The notes under the pieces: model-generated
The model's database searches: none
What the model was told of the DNA's origin: nothing
Seen by the model: only the letters and a program-made list of their open reading frames with translations
Shown: positions 8,351 to 15,071 of the stretch, piece after piece
How positions within the stretch are numbered: the first letter of the stretch is position 1
How the letters are laid out: every line of letters starts with the position of its first letter
IMG/VR virus record: IMGVR_UViG_3300030331_001691
Coordinates: 1-31,945 of that record
Source of the DNA: a virus
DNA length: 31,945 bases
Direction: 5' to 3' (one strand)
Translations under genes and position numbers: made by a program

Positions 8351-9169
8351 ATGGACTGGTCTACTACTCATAGATTTCCTGAAAGAAAAAAAGAAATGAA
8401 ATCTAACAACATACGACAAAATTGGTACAGTGAACATAGACGAAAGGTTCTTGATAAGTTCAAGAAAGGAAAGCCTAATCGTTCTATGGTTAAGTCCTAT
8501 GATTCTCCTTCTGGGAACTACAAGGTGATCATAACTCCAGTTTCTTGGTTGAGTAGAAACAAGACTAAGTTTTATTACACAACTGCTAGTATTTTTAAAG
8601 ACGGTAAAGAGATATTTACAACTCATCGAAACTCCTCGGATTTCCCTTTTGGTTTTGTTGAAAACTGGCCAGACGGTAATGACTATTTTTTATTTGCGGA
8701 AGATCTACAGGGGAGAAGTGTTCTAAATCTAACCACAGGTAAGTGTAGACATTACATAAGTGAAAAGGCTCAAAGAGATATTGAGTTTTCGTGGACTAAA
8801 ATGCACCCATCTCCCGATGGTAAATATTTAGCTGTGGAGGGTAATGTCAAATATAAACCCAAAGATCTTCTAGACAACAAGGAGATAAGATTCTATAAAC
8901 TGAATGACATATATGATTTACCATATGAAGAGGTCGGTGAAAGGTTTACTGAATATTACGATAGTTTTATTTCTTGGAAAGATGGTCTGAATTATACGCT
9001 TGACAAGAAGGAAGAAAGAAGGTATACTGATGACATGTCAATTCAGCACATGTCTGATGATGAACGAACGAAGTCTTTACAAGATGACGAGATTCGTATT
9101 AAGAAAGTAACTTACAATATACCTTTATTCGAAGGAGTCCGTGAGGAAGTTTATTCTGAATGGATTTAA
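8351..9169 (+). CDS. Unknown protein with beta-propeller-like repeats
   Basis: 272 aa, function not recognised. Two segments resemble the strands of TolB/WD40-type propeller blades: DSPSGNYKVIITPVSWL (about 51-67) and PSPDGKYLAVEG (about 153-164), with DGNDYFLFAED between. The N-terminal 45 residues are basic and the C-terminal ~60 are very charged (YTDDMSIQHMSDDERTKSLQDDE). No signal peptide or membrane segment. GGAG five nt before ATG 8351 is a good ribosome site. The propeller reading is an inference from the xPDGKYL pattern. There is room for only part of a propeller, so it may form a single sheet or oligomerise. Confidence 0.75.
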   Translation: MDWSTTHRFPERKKEMKSNNIRQNWYSEHRRKVLDKFKKGKPNRSMVKSYDSPSGNYKVIITPVSWLSRNKTKFYYTTASIFKDGKEIFTTHRNSSDFPFGFVENWPDGNDYFLFAEDLQGRSVLNLTTGKCRHYISEKAQRDIEFSWTKMHPSPDGKYLAVEGNVKYKPKDLLDNKEIRFYKLNDIYDLPYEEVGERFTEYYDSFISWKDGLNYTLDKKEERRYTDDMSIQHMSDDERTKSLQDDEIRIKKVTYNIPLFEGVREEVYSEWI

Positions 9170-9172
9170 TTG

Positions 9173-9625
9173 ATGGCGACTAGGAAAAAAAGAAAAACAA
9201 AAAAGAAAACAGTTAAGAAAGTTCTTCCAAGAAAAACTTGGGAAAATGGTGAAAACCCACTTGGGTTGAACAAGACATCTACCTGTTCATATGAAAAGTA
9301 TCTAAAGCAAGGACTAGAGGTTATCTCTAAGCATCTGTCGATTAGAACCTATAGACTAGCTCCCGCAGAGGATTATCCATCTTTTATTAGGGGTAAAGAT
9401 CTTCGAGTCCAGATCTTCTGGAAGAAGAACTCTTTATATGAATTTCTGGTCGAACAGAATTTTTGGTTGCAGTCCAACCGAAACAAGGAAGACAGAGTTT
9501 ACATGCGGGGATTTGCCCATGTGCATCTTAAGATTGTACATGACGCTTGGTTAAAGGCAAAGGAAAATCACGAAAAGCCCACCAAGAAAAAGAAAAAGAC
9601 TACTCGAAAGAAAGTTAAAAAATGA
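9173..9625 (+). CDS. Unknown basic protein with lysine-rich ends
   Basis: 150 aa. ATG 9173 is preferred; an in-frame TTG at 9170 directly abuts the previous stop and would add one residue. The first ~20 residues (RKKRKTKKKTVKK) and the last ~15 (KPTKKKKKTTRKKVKK) are almost pure Lys/Arg/Thr and flank a folded-looking middle with YEKYLKQGLEVISKHLSIRTYRL and FVHVHLKIVHDAWLKAKE-like helices (read FAHVHLKIVHDAWLKAKE). Such ends suggest nucleic acid binding. The stop overlaps the RNase H start (ATGA). No family recognised. Confidence 0.7.
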   Translation: MATRKKRKTKKKTVKKVLPRKTWENGENPLGLNKTSTCSYEKYLKQGLEVISKHLSIRTYRLAPAEDYPSFIRGKDLRVQIFWKKNSLYEFLVEQNFWLQSNRNKEDRVYMRGFAHVHLKIVHDAWLKAKENHEKPTKKKKKTTRKKVKK

Positions 9626-10458
9626 TTTTGGTTGATAATAGTCAGGTAGTTCTCTCTGGTATTTTTGCTCATACGAGGGGAGACACCAGTTCGATTGATG
9701 AAAACTTAGTTCGTCATACAGCATTGAACTCCTATCGATATATTCGTAGTCGGTTCTCGGGTGAGTATGGTGAACTTATTATTTGCGAAGACTCCAAGGA
9801 CTGTTGGAGAAAAAAGTTCTTTCCTCTCTACAAGGCCGCTCGTAAGAAGTCTCATGAAAATGATTCCAATGACTGGAGGGCCATCTACGATACTCTCACT
9901 AAGATTCGTAATGAAGTACGCGAGACTTTCCCATATAAGAACATGAGAGTTGACAACTGTGAGGCGGACGATATCATTGCCGTGATTACTCGTCAACACT
10001 GTGACAACGAAAAGATTATGATCGTGTCCGGTGACAAGGACTTTCAACAACTCCAAACATCCTCGAATGTCGAACAGTATTCGCCCATCCAGAAGAAGAT
10101 GATTGTATGTGAGGATCCTAAACGACACCTGATAGAACATGTGATTGGAGGAGACCGTTCGGATGGTATCCCAAACATTCTTTCTGATGACGATGTGTTC
10201 ATGGTCGAAAACAAGAGGCAGAAGCCTTGTGGGAAAAAGAAGATCGGTACGATTATTGAAGATATAGATAATTGGAAGACAACTAGAAATTGGGAAAGAA
10301 ATGAAACTTTAGTTGACTTGACCAAGATTCCAGAGTATATTGTAGAGAGAATTCAGGATGAATGGGAAAAACCAATTGAGGGATCACGATCTAAAATTTT
10401 CAATTACATGGTTAGTCATAAACTAAATAACCTCATTGGAGACATACAGGATTTCTAA
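9622..10458 (+). CDS. rnh: RNase H (T4 Rnh, FEN1-like 5' nuclease)
   Basis: 278 aa (T4: 305). Removes RNA primers from lagging-strand fragments. The acidic metal-ligand pattern of the FEN1/T4 RNase H family is present: D5, ED (56-57) before KDCWRKKFFPLYKAAR, EADD (114-117), SGDKDFQQL (136-144) and GGDRSDGIP (177-184). The family's basic WRKxFxPxYKAxR arch segment is clear. The helix-hairpin-helix part follows with GKKKIGTI. Starts at ATG 9622, overlapping the previous stop. Confidence 0.93.
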   Translation: MILVDNSQVVLSGIFAHTRGDTSSIDENLVRHTALNSYRYIRSRFSGEYGELIICEDSKDCWRKKFFPLYKAARKKSHENDSNDWRAIYDTLTKIRNEVRETFPYKNMRVDNCEADDIIAVITRQHCDNEKIMIVSGDKDFQQLQTSSNVEQYSPIQKKMIVCEDPKRHLIEHVIGGDRSDGIPNILSDDDVFMVENKRQKPCGKKKIGTIIEDIDNWKTTRNWERNETLVDLTKIPEYIVERIQDEWEKPIEGSRSKIFNYMVSHKLNNLIGDIQDF

Positions 10459-10459
10459 T

Positions 10460-10801
10460 ATGAAAGAGATGAAACCACAATACACTTATCGTGCCACTGT
10501 TGAAAAGGTTGTAGACGGAGATACCGTTGACCTTTTAGTTGACTGTGGATTCAACATCATTCGCAAAGAAAGAATTCGTTTTTATGGTGTTGACGCTTGG
10601 GAAGTTCGCGGTGAAGAACGTGAACAAGGACTAAAGGCTAAGGAATTTGTTCTTGAACATTGTCCTGTTGGTTCTGAGGTCGTAGTTGTTACGGGTAAGG
10701 AAAAGGGAAAATTTGGTAGATATCTTGGTGAGATTTTTATAAATAACAAGAGTCTAAACGATATGTTACTTGAACATGGTCATGCTGAAGTTTACAGATG
10801 A
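10460..10801 (+). CDS. Staphylococcal nuclease-like (SNase) endonuclease
   Basis: 113 aa, a complete SNase (thermonuclease) OB-fold domain. Catalytic set in register with staphylococcal nuclease: DGDT with D21, R40 and D45 in RIRFYGVDAWE, E48, and R87 in KFGRYLGE. It probably cleaves DNA or RNA with calcium. There is no signal peptide, so it acts in the cytoplasm, perhaps in host DNA breakdown or repair. ATG 10460 has AGGA at 10448-10451; a TTG at 10436 inside rnh is rejected as start. It directly follows rnh (1 nt gap), and its stop overlaps the next small ORF. Confidence 0.88.
   Translation: MKEMKPQYTYRATVEKVVDGDTVDLLVDCGFNIIRKERIRFYGVDAWEVRGEEREQGLKAKEFVLEHCPVGSEVVVVTGKEKGKFGRYLGEIFINNKSLNDMLLEHGHAEVYR
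10738..10745 (+). promoter_or_regulatory. Exact late-promoter match inside the SNase gene
   Basis: TATAAATA in the codons for FINN of the SNase gene, 53 nt before the small ORF at 10798. An exact match to the late consensus on the coding strand. It could drive the 59-aa ORF and the Cys-rich gene late in infection. Chance occurrence in AT-rich coding sequence is also possible. Confidence 0.4.
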
Positions 10802-10977
10802 ATAATTATTATTACGAAGATGATGATTGGCAAGATTTTACCAAGTCGGTTAAGAAAAGTAAAAAGAAAGCCAAGAGACACCAAAAGAAACAGTCCTTAA
10901 AAAACTATAATAACATGTCAATCGATGAGATTGAGGATGATATTGATCTTTGGGACATCGAAGAAGAGGAAATCTAA
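10798..10977 (+). CDS. Small acidic/basic protein, 59 aa, unknown
   Basis: An ORF of 59 codons starting MNNYYYEDDDWQDF, with a Lys-rich middle (KKSKKKAKRHQKKQ, about 19-32) and a strongly acidic end, IDEIEDDIDLWDIEEEEI. Its ATG overlaps the SNase stop (ATGA), and it ends 2 nt before the next start, so it fills the space exactly as a gene would. The acidic-hydrophobic C-terminus recalls the clamp- or polymerase-binding tails of small transcription cofactors such as gp33, but the T4 gp33 end (LDFLL type) is not present. Function unknown. Confidence 0.65.
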   Translation: MNNYYYEDDDWQDFTKSVKKSKKKAKRHQKKQSLKNYNNMSIDEIEDDIDLWDIEEEEI

Positions 10978-10979
10978 AC

Positions 10980-11639
10980 ATGGGTTGCAACTGCGGTAAA
11001 AATAAAAATACCACTAAAAAAAACTTAGCTAAAGCTTTTAATAGATCTAAGGAAAAATCTGATCAAGTTTCTGTTGATCCTGATAGCATGCCTCAGATAC
11101 AAGAACAAGTTTTTCGAGATGGTAATAAAACAGTAATACGTGTAACTCAGAAACCACAAGAACAGAATGATGCTGAAACTTCCACCCCGGAACCGCCATC
11201 TTTTGGTCGTAAAATCGCAAACTTTACTAAAGCTATGGCTTCTAGAGCTACTAAAGGTAAAGCTTCAGAACAGATCGTTAAGTTGAGACAACTTTCTTGT
11301 CACGGCAATGGTGACATACCACCGTGTCCGTATAGAGGCAATAGCACTGTGAGAGAGGGTTTTTATTTTTGCACAGCTTGTGGATGTGGTGACAAACCCA
11401 TGACATGGTTGAACGATGCTTTTAATGAAGGAAGTTATACTAAGTTGGATTACCCTTGGGTATCTTGTCCAGTTAGAAACCCCGGATTTGGTGATTATAA
11501 ATCTTATGATGTAGAAACAGAAGAGGATAAAAAACCTCTGAAAGAAGGAATGAATAGAAAGAAAATTATTGAAGCTTATTTACAGGCTACGGGAGAAGAA
11601 ATTCCAGATCATCCCCCAGCCAAGCCAAATGGAGATTAA
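10980..11639 (+). CDS. Cys-rich, probable metal-binding protein
   Basis: 219 aa from ATG 10980 (GAGG at 10966-10969). An earlier in-frame non-ATG start at 10950 lies inside the preceding small ORF and is rejected. The N-terminus MGCNCGKNK gives C3 and C5. A disordered basic/Gln-rich part follows to about residue 95. A Cys-rich domain then has SCHGNGDIPPCPYRG (C107, C116), FCTACGCGDK (C131, C134, C136) and PWVSCPVRNPGFGDY (C163). The spacing suits a zinc ribbon or an iron-sulfur site. The last ~45 residues are charged. No enzyme assigned. It precedes the gp45 clamp gene by 6 nt. Confidence 0.8.
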   Translation: MGCNCGKNKNTTKKNLAKAFNRSKEKSDQVSVDPDSMPQIQEQVFRDGNKTVIRVTQKPQEQNDAETSTPEPPSFGRKIANFTKAMASRATKGKASEQIVKLRQLSCHGNGDIPPCPYRGNSTVREGFYFCTACGCGDKPMTWLNDAFNEGSYTKLDYPWVSCPVRNPGFGDYKSYDVETEEDKKPLKEGMNRKKIIEAYLQATGEEIPDHPPAKPNGD

Positions 11640-11645
11640 TATATT

Positions 11646-12347
11646 ATGACAACTGTGGAAATTAATACTATGAAAATGTCAAACACAACTCTAGAGTATC
11701 TTAAGAATTACTCTACAATTAATTCAAACATCATCATTGAACCGGGGAATACACTCAAGACCCTATCTCCTGTTAAGAATGTGATGTCCGAGTGTACGAT
11801 CTCGGAAACCTTCGAACAGACCATCGCTATCTGGGATCTGAACAAGTTCCTCGGTACAATTTCTCTGTTCGACAATCCCACGTTTGAGTTTCACGAAAAC
11901 CATGTCGTGATCTCTGATGAAGGTAAGTCTGCAAAGACCAAGTATCACTATGCAGAACCAGAGTTGATTCAGTCTGTTACTCAGACGATCAATATGCCTG
12001 ACCCTGTTGTTGACTTCCGACTAACTGAGGGCAATCTCAATCAGATCATGAAGGCAGCATCTGTTCTACAACTTCCGGACCTTTGCGTTCGTAACGAAGG
12101 TGGAACTCTCGAACTGGTTGCACTTGATGCTAAGGATTCTTCCTGTAACACCTACTCGGTGAATCTTGGTGAAGTGGACGACGATGCTCCTGCATTCGAC
12201 TTCTTCTTCAAGACCGAGAACATGAAGATGCTTCCCGGTGATTATGATGTAGAGATTACATCTAAGTTGGTCAGTAAGTTTACAAGTGTAAACAATGATC
12301 TGTCCTACTGGATCGCACTGGAAAACAATTCTAACTACGAGGGTTGA
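11646..12347 (+). CDS. gp45: DNA polymerase sliding clamp gp45
   Basis: 233 aa from ATG 11646, or 225 from ATG 11670 (MKMSNTTLEYLKNYS), which matches the usual start of marine gp45 better. Both have a possible ribosome site (GGAG at 11631-11634; GTGGAA at 11655-11660). The trimeric ring confers processivity and also activates late transcription with gp55. Signature pieces: LKNYSTINSNIIIEPGN, DLNKFLGTISLF, and VDFRLTEGNLNQIMKAASVLQLPDL. T4 gp45 is 228 aa. Confidence 0.94.
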   Translation: MTTVEINTMKMSNTTLEYLKNYSTINSNIIIEPGNTLKTLSPVKNVMSECTISETFEQTIAIWDLNKFLGTISLFDNPTFEFHENHVVISDEGKSAKTKYHYAEPELIQSVTQTINMPDPVVDFRLTEGNLNQIMKAASVLQLPDLCVRNEGGTLELVALDAKDSSCNTYSVNLGEVDDDAPAFDFFFKTENMKMLPGDYDVEITSKLVSKFTSVNNDLSYWIALENNSNYEG

Positions 12348-12349
12348 TC

Positions 12350-13288
12350 GTGAAAGAACATTATTTGTGGGTCGAGAAATATCGACCCAACTGTATCAGT
12401 GATTGTATTCTTCCAAATGAAATCAAAGCAAACTTTTCCGATATCGTCCTTTCAGGTGAGATGCAGAACTTGCTCTTGTCTGGTAAGGCCGGTGTTGGAA
12501 AGACTACGGTTGCCCGTGCTTTGTGTGAAGAACTTGGGTGCGAAAGTATTCTGATCAACTGTTCAGAGGACGGAAACATCGATACCCTTCGAACTAAGAT
12601 CCGAAACTTTGCCAGTACCGTTTCTTTCTCGGACAACAAGAAGGTCGTGATCCTAGACGAGTTTGATTACTCAAACGCACAGTCAACGCAACCGGCACTT
12701 CGTGGATTCATCGAGGAGTTCGCAAACAACTGCCGGTTTATTCTGACCTGTAACTACAAGAACAGAATTATCGAACCCCTTCACTCTCGGTGTACTAACA
12801 TCGAGTTTACGATCGACTCGAAGGAGAAGCCCAAACTCGCTGGGGACTTCTTTAATAGATGTAAGTTTATTCTTGACAAGGAGGGGATTCCGTTTAAGGA
12901 GAAGGTTCTCAGTGAACTGGTGATCAAACACTTCCCAGACTTCCGTCGATGTCTTAATGAGTTGCAAAGATACTCGGTTTCTGGTACAATTGATGAGGGA
13001 ATTCTTTCCCAACTGGGTGAAGTCAACATCAAGTCCCTGATGGATTCAATGTCCAAGAAAGACTTCACGAATGTTCGCAAGTGGGTCGTGGAGAACCTAG
13101 ACAATGATCCTACGATTATCTTCAGAAAGATCTATGATAATCTGTATGCACATCTAAGTCCTCATAGTATCCCGCAGGCAATTCTTATTATTGCTGAGTA
13201 TCAGTACAAGTCAGCTTTCGTTTCTGATTTGGAAATTAATCTAACCGCATGTTTAATCGAGATTATGATGGAGTGTAGTTTCAAATGA
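12350..13288 (+). CDS. gp44: Clamp loader large subunit gp44
   Basis: 312 aa (T4: 319) from GTG 12350, with GAGG at 12339-12342. An in-frame TTG at 12344 overlaps the gp45 stop but sits too close to the ribosome site. AAA+ ATPase: YLWVEKYRP (5-12), Walker A GKAGVGKTT (45-53), Walker B ILDEFD (101-106), sensor 1 TCNYKNRI, and arginine-finger motif SRC (146-148). It forms the 4:1 complex with gp62 that opens and loads gp45. The downstream gene is not gp62 as in T4 but a GroES-like gene overlapping by ATGA. Confidence 0.95.
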   Translation: MKEHYLWVEKYRPNCISDCILPNEIKANFSDIVLSGEMQNLLLSGKAGVGKTTVARALCEELGCESILINCSEDGNIDTLRTKIRNFASTVSFSDNKKVVILDEFDYSNAQSTQPALRGFIEEFANNCRFILTCNYKNRIIEPLHSRCTNIEFTIDSKEKPKLAGDFFNRCKFILDKEGIPFKEKVLSELVIKHFPDFRRCLNELQRYSVSGTIDEGILSQLGEVNIKSLMDSMSKKDFTNVRKWVVENLDNDPTIIFRKIYDNLYAHLSPHSIPQAILIIAEYQYKSAFVSDLEINLTACLIEIMMECSFK

Positions 13289-13578
13289 GTAAATTTTATC
13301 CAACTAAAGGAAAGGTTGCGGTCCTCGTTGAAGGCCCGCAACAAGCAGAAGGTGAAATTATTTACGAAGAGAAAGGTAACCCCAAGATCGGAGTAGGTAA
13401 AGTTATGAGTATTGGACACCCAGAGTTGCACAAGAACGGCAAACCCGTTGAACTTCATTACAAGGAAGGTGACCGGGTTCTGTTCGAGAAGGATCGGTAT
13501 GATACTGTACATGGGTATACCATTATGCACCAGTTTAGAATCTTTGCAGTCGTCGAAGAGGGAGTCCGCATTGGCTGA
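13285..13578 (+). CDS. GroES-like co-chaperonin (gp31 analogue)
   Basis: 97 aa, the length of bacterial GroES. It aligns by eye along its whole length: GKVAVLVEG with the DRVIVKR strand; a loop EGEIIYEEKGNPK where GroES has its mobile loop; GVGKVMSIGHPELHKNGKPVELHYKEGDRVLFE with GEVLAVGNG...VKVGDIVIF; and TIMHQFRIFAVVEE with EVLIMSESDILAIVE. T4 gp31 replaces GroES for folding of gp23, but its gene lies elsewhere in T4 and its sequence differs. The mobile loop here is short with an EII/IIY hydrophobic tripeptide. It overlaps gp44 (ATGA) and the next gene. The fold call is fairly confident. Function in gp23 folding is inference. Confidence 0.75.
   Translation: MSKFYPTKGKVAVLVEGPQQAEGEIIYEEKGNPKIGVGKVMSIGHPELHKNGKPVELHYKEGDRVLFEKDRYDTVHGYTIMHQFRIFAVVEEGVRIG
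13561..13564 (+). promoter_or_regulatory. Ribosome binding site fixing a TTG start
   Basis: GGAG within AGAGGGAG, six nt before TTG 13571. No ATG or GTG start is in a comparable position in that frame. The upstream ORF extension from 13412 runs through the GroES-like gene and reads as out-of-frame protein. Confidence 0.65.
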
Positions 13579-14692
13579 ACTCATTCTTAACGAAGAGGAT
13601 ACTAATTATGCACTGTCAAAGGTGTATGATTACTATTCCGATTTCAATAGGATTGATGACTACTTCCGGGAAACGAAGGTCGAGAGGTTGTCTAACACCG
13701 CCTCTCGACTTTTCCCGGTTGAAGATGAGTTCTTTCATGACTTCACGATGAGTCCTATGGATATGGACTTTGAGATTGTGGAGTCTGGTAAGAGCATATG
13801 GAATGATCTTTTCGTTCACATTGGATCCTTCCCTTCTGATGAAAACCCAGGCAAGAACATTCGGTTTCTGGTTAAGGAAAAGAACACCAATACTGTTGTT
13901 GGTTTTGTTCGACTGGGTTCCCCCACCATAAATTCAAAGCCTAGAAACGAAATGTTGGGTGGCCCACCGGACCTGAGTAAACTAAACGAACATATCATTA
14001 TGGGGTTCGTTATCGTTCCGGCACAACCGTTCGGTTTTAATTATCTTGGTGGCAAACTTCTAACAGGTATATGTTGTTCTCACTACATGCGAAGACTTAT
14101 AAATGAGAAGTATGGGGTGAACATCTGTGGGTTTGAAACTACTTCTTTGTACGGTAACATCAAGTCTTGTAGTCAGTATGACGGAATGAAACCGTTCATT
14201 CGTCACGTTGGTGAAACCGAAAGTAGGTTTCTTCTGACCATGATGGGTAAAGAGTTCTACGATTTGAACGAGTGGTTTACTGACAGAAATGGTGGTGAAC
14301 CAATCATCCACCGAGATGCCTCTAGTAGAAAACTTAAGATTCAAACTAAGATGTTGTCCGTCATCAAGGCTAGTCTGAAGAGGCACGGTCGAGATGAGGA
14401 ACACAAAAAGTTCTCTCAGTTCATCGAAGACTCGATCGACAACCTGACCACTAGAAAGAGACAGTACTGGTCCGACTATGGGTTCTCTAACGTGGTGGAT
14501 GTCATGTTGGGTAAGGATCAAGAATTGAAAAAGAAGGAAAACTACGATAGATATGAACTGGAAAATGTGGTAGAATGGTGGAAGAAAAAGGCAACCAAAC
14601 GGTACAACACTTTGGTTTCCGAAGGCCGATTGCGAACAGAATCCGAGGTGTGGACCGAGGACAACATGAATACTATTGATATCATCAGGTGA
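13571..14692 (+). CDS. DruA/DUF4338-like protein
   Basis: 373 aa from TTG 13571, overlapping the GroES-like stop by 8 nt. Residues about 98-225 resemble the DUF4338 (DruA) family: FLVKEKNTNTVVGFVRLGSP, then NEHIIMGFVIVPAQPFGFNYLGGKLLTG, RRLINEKYGVNICGFETTSLYG, and a closing RHVGETESRF. This order (self-description strand, IVP strand, helix with RR and YG, ET-S-Y, G-T-SR) is that of DruA, a component of type I Druantia systems. The C-terminal 150 residues are basic and helical. There is no helicase gene beside it, as Druantia would have. Its position between the two clamp-loader subunits suggests a replication or nucleic-acid role. Family match by eye only. Confidence 0.7.
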   Translation: MAELILNEEDTNYALSKVYDYYSDFNRIDDYFRETKVERLSNTASRLFPVEDEFFHDFTMSPMDMDFEIVESGKSIWNDLFVHIGSFPSDENPGKNIRFLVKEKNTNTVVGFVRLGSPTINSKPRNEMLGGPPDLSKLNEHIIMGFVIVPAQPFGFNYLGGKLLTGICCSHYMRRLINEKYGVNICGFETTSLYGNIKSCSQYDGMKPFIRHVGETESRFLLTMMGKEFYDLNEWFTDRNGGEPIIHRDASSRKLKIQTKMLSVIKASLKRHGRDEEHKKFSQFIEDSIDNLTTRKRQYWSDYGFSNVVDVMLGKDQELKKKENYDRYELENVVEWWKKKATKRYNTLVSEGRLRTESEVWTEDNMNTIDIIR

Positions 14693-14695
14693 CAA

Positions 14696-15070
14696 ATGAA
14701 ACTTACAGACTATCTTAATTCAATCAATCACACTAAAGAGGATGTTATTGGGGATGACGCGAGGGCAGAAAAACTGTATCCCGCGTTTCCTGTTAACAGG
14801 TGCCTATCGTATTTCCCGGACACCATTCTTCAGTCTAACATGATGAACTTTCACAATCATCTCTCGAACAAGATGCAGTACGACTATCTCCGTCACTCAC
14901 TTCGTTCTAGAAAACGATTTAGTAAGTGGATAAATAAAAGAGAAGAAGAAGATTTGGATCTGATTAAACAGTATTTCGATTACTCTAATGAGAAGGCAAA
15001 AGAATCCATTCGTGTTTTGACAGAGGATCAACTTCAATCTATTCGTGACTTTTATAATTATGGTGGATGA
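14696..15070 (+). CDS. gp62: Clamp loader small subunit gp62
   Basis: 124 aa, short compared with T4 gp62 (187) but usual for marine T4-like phages. MKLTDYLNSINHTKEDVI, YPAFPVNRCLSYFPDTI, NHLSNKMQYDYLRHSLR and KRFSKWINK are the conserved blocks (VNRCLS and KR-KW also correspond to T4 gp62). AGG at 14687-14689 precedes ATG 14696. It is separated from gp44 by two inserted genes. Confidence 0.88.
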   Translation: MKLTDYLNSINHTKEDVIGDDARAEKLYPAFPVNRCLSYFPDTILQSNMMNFHNHLSNKMQYDYLRHSLRSRKRFSKWINKREEEDLDLIKQYFDYSNEKAKESIRVLTEDQLQSIRDFYNYGG

Positions 15071-15071
15071 T

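Noticed and set aside
14060-14695. 211-aa antisense ORF opposite the DUF4338-like gene
   Set aside because: It is the shadow of a gene with recognisable protein motifs; no ribosome site or family pattern on the minus strand.
14929-14937. GATAAATAA as late promoter
   Set aside because: Within gp62 coding sequence with first base differing and no gene start at proper distance in need of it.
15017-15058. TTGACA and TATAAT as a strong promoter before the oxygenase
   Set aside because: The boxes are 30 nt apart instead of 16-18, and TATAAT would leave almost no leader before ATG 15072.
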